NCBI RefSeq assembly: GCF_027943255.1
Contig: NC_072893.1
Span: 9,486,001 to 9,550,000, forward strand
Direction of reading: 5' to 3'
Length of the DNA: 64,000 nt
From: Anastrepha obliqua
Lineage: Eukaryota > Arthropoda > Insecta > Diptera > Tephritidae
The notes under the pieces are model-generated. The model was not told the DNA's origin and did not search any database. It saw only the letters and a list, made by a program, of their open reading frames with translations. Both the position numbers and the translations under genes were made by a program. Shown here piece after piece: positions 62,763-64,000 of this stretch; within the stretch, counting starts at the first letter, position 1, and the number at the start of each line of letters is the position of its first letter.

Positions 62763-64000
62763 AAAAATATGGGCGATAAAGTGCGTGATTGCGAAGGTTA
62801 TGTGGATATTTTATTTCATTTACCACGAAGCAACACAAAAGACTGAGCTAGAAGGGCCCAAGTGTCAGTGTATCATAACATTAAAAGTATAAAATATGTT
62901 AAAATGATAGTATTTCAACGTGATTAGTACACACATACCTATATTTCTACATCAATATTAATATGTATGTATGTATGAATATTAAAGCTCCAATTTGTTA
63001 ACCTCCCAATTTATCATCAAAATTCTACGCCCCTACCTCAGCTAAGATAATATCGATTCACACTAAAATTCCATCCAAAGCCAACAAATGGCCTCTGATT
63101 TAACCTCTTCTCTCTTGCGTCTGGCCACTTTGGCATTTCATAGTTCGTCGTGTTGCTGACCACTTGTGCGCCCTTGGCAAAGGTGACATCACTTCTAAGT
63201 GCGACATTTGGAGTAGGAGAAGAAGAAAGTGGAAATTGCGCGGCGATGAAAACAATAAATTCATTTCTGCCGCCATGGCTATTCATTTCTCCACTTCTCA
63301 CTCGTCTTTTGCTGCTGCAAAATGCAAAGCAAAACGAGAAAAACACAATCCATTAAAACAAGGATCAAGCGAGTAGCAGCAACAAACATAGACAGAAATA
63401 TGGAAAAAGTGGCGACAAAAACTACTTTTTCCAAGGCAGACTACAAAGCGAGTGCTAGAATAATGAGGACACCAGCACGAGTGGTGAAGCGCCACCAATT
63501 GACCATTGTTTTAGTTGCTGCAAATTATTATTGTATTTGTATTTGTTAAACTCTGTTGGCTACCGCCTCGATGGTGACGCGGCATGCCAACAGCACGACT
63601 TGTGTGCTCGAATATGCCGAATAGGCAACCCTGTGGAATACGAAGTGGAGTAGAGCAGTGCAAAATCAAAAAGGAAAAAAATGTGGCAATTGTTATGGGG
63701 CAAAATGTTGCGGCAATTACTAAGAGAATGAGCGCAGCAGCAAAGGGACTGGGTGACCGGTGGGCTATTGCCAACAAATTTTACTCGTATACTGAAATTT
63801 ATGAATTGGGAAGGATGATGCCGTCGAATGAGTCGAGTGTAGATGGTTTGTGGTGAAAGTGTCGTTAGGGCATTAGTGCCATAAACTTTGTTGGGTAATA
63901 TGAGGTTAGATTAAGATTGTGACGCACCAACTGAGATATTCTACATTTGCATGTTTTATGGTTTTTTTTTCTTTTTTTTTTTTGTGGATGAAGGGGTACG
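62763..64000. other. No gene seen
   Basis: AT-moderate DNA with several short overlapping frames (63150-63376, 63322-63549, 63584-63856). None shows a known motif, a start context or splice signals strong enough to call. If a host exon exists in this window, this right flank and 57840-58080 are where I would look first. Confidence 0.35.

Noticed and set aside
1..64000. CRISPR arrays, bacterial operons, integrons or phage genes
   Set aside because: No regular repeat-spacer structure, no bacterial gene organisation, and all coding remnants are eukaryotic transposon types.
1..64000. Endogenous retrovirus or LTR retrotransposon
   Set aside because: No paired long terminal repeats, primer-binding site, protease, integrase or envelope-like frame was seen. 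All reverse transcriptases here are of the non-LTR type.

Overview
The window is AT-rich insect DNA, and I read it as a fly, most probably a tephritid fruit fly. The grounds are the density of mariner/IS630-type elements, including a DD41D 'rosa-like' one; Helitron ends of the insect type; several non-LTR retrotransposon clades (Jockey, R1, RTE and I/LOA-like); (CA)n, (CATA)n and (GTT)n microsatellites; and a tRNA-derived SINE that I associate from memory with tephritid genomes. The species assignment is inference. I find no convincing host protein-coding gene, no true tRNA or rRNA gene, no CRISPR array and no bacterial-type operon. The window looks like intergenic or large-intron DNA filled by mobile elements of several ages, nearly all of them broken.

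Layout. 0.5-1.8 kb: a mellifera-type mariner. 2.2-4.8 kb: a pile of non-LTR fragments in both orientations, ending in a 216-bp hexanucleotide array. 7.5-8.0 kb: a foldback MITE that contains a SINE head. 8.16-9.48 kb: a rosa-like DD41D element with intact ends. 9.8-11.3 kb: a Jockey-clade endonuclease/RT remnant. 11.3-17.9 kb: mostly unique AT-rich DNA, with an RTE tail and an 88-bp tandem duplication. 17.9-20.1 kb: a mariner carrying two further insertions, a short mauritiana-type mariner and a LINE tail. 20.1-26.0 kb: LINE 3' ends, a DD41D fragment, and a mariner split by a LINE-derived element that encodes paired zinc fingers. 27.2-29.3 kb: a scrambled LINE. 30.8-33.6 kb: a decayed Helitron with a Jockey insertion. 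34.0-39.5 kb: a LINE tail, a SINE, and an R1 element invaded by RTE. 40.9-45.0 kb: rearranged LOA-like LINE pieces and copy 1 of an unclassified 0.7-kb repeat. 45.3-50.6 kb: three candidate terminal-inverted-repeat elements, one of them nested. 50.9-52.1 kb: a nearly full-length mauritiana-type mariner. 53.7-55.1 kb: an AT-rich anchored repeat array. 55.2-60.9 kb: two RTE copies, each hit by a different mariner relative at nearly the same place. 61.3-62.8 kb: a LOA-like RT fragment and copy 2 of the unclassified repeat.

The interesting biology is element-on-element. In-register nesting lets the order of insertion be read directly. One nest has produced an open frame that runs from the DNA-binding domain of one mariner, through its terminal repeat, into the second helix-turn-helix of the mariner it landed in (18477-18974). 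Two copies of the mauritiana-type mariner differ at only two positions by eye over about 500 bp, so that family moved recently. The best candidate for something undescribed is the 0.7-kb repeat at 42890-43577 and 62054-62762. It has inverted-repeat ends and an internal iteron-like array whose unit number differs between the copies. All assignments are by reading; no database search was run.
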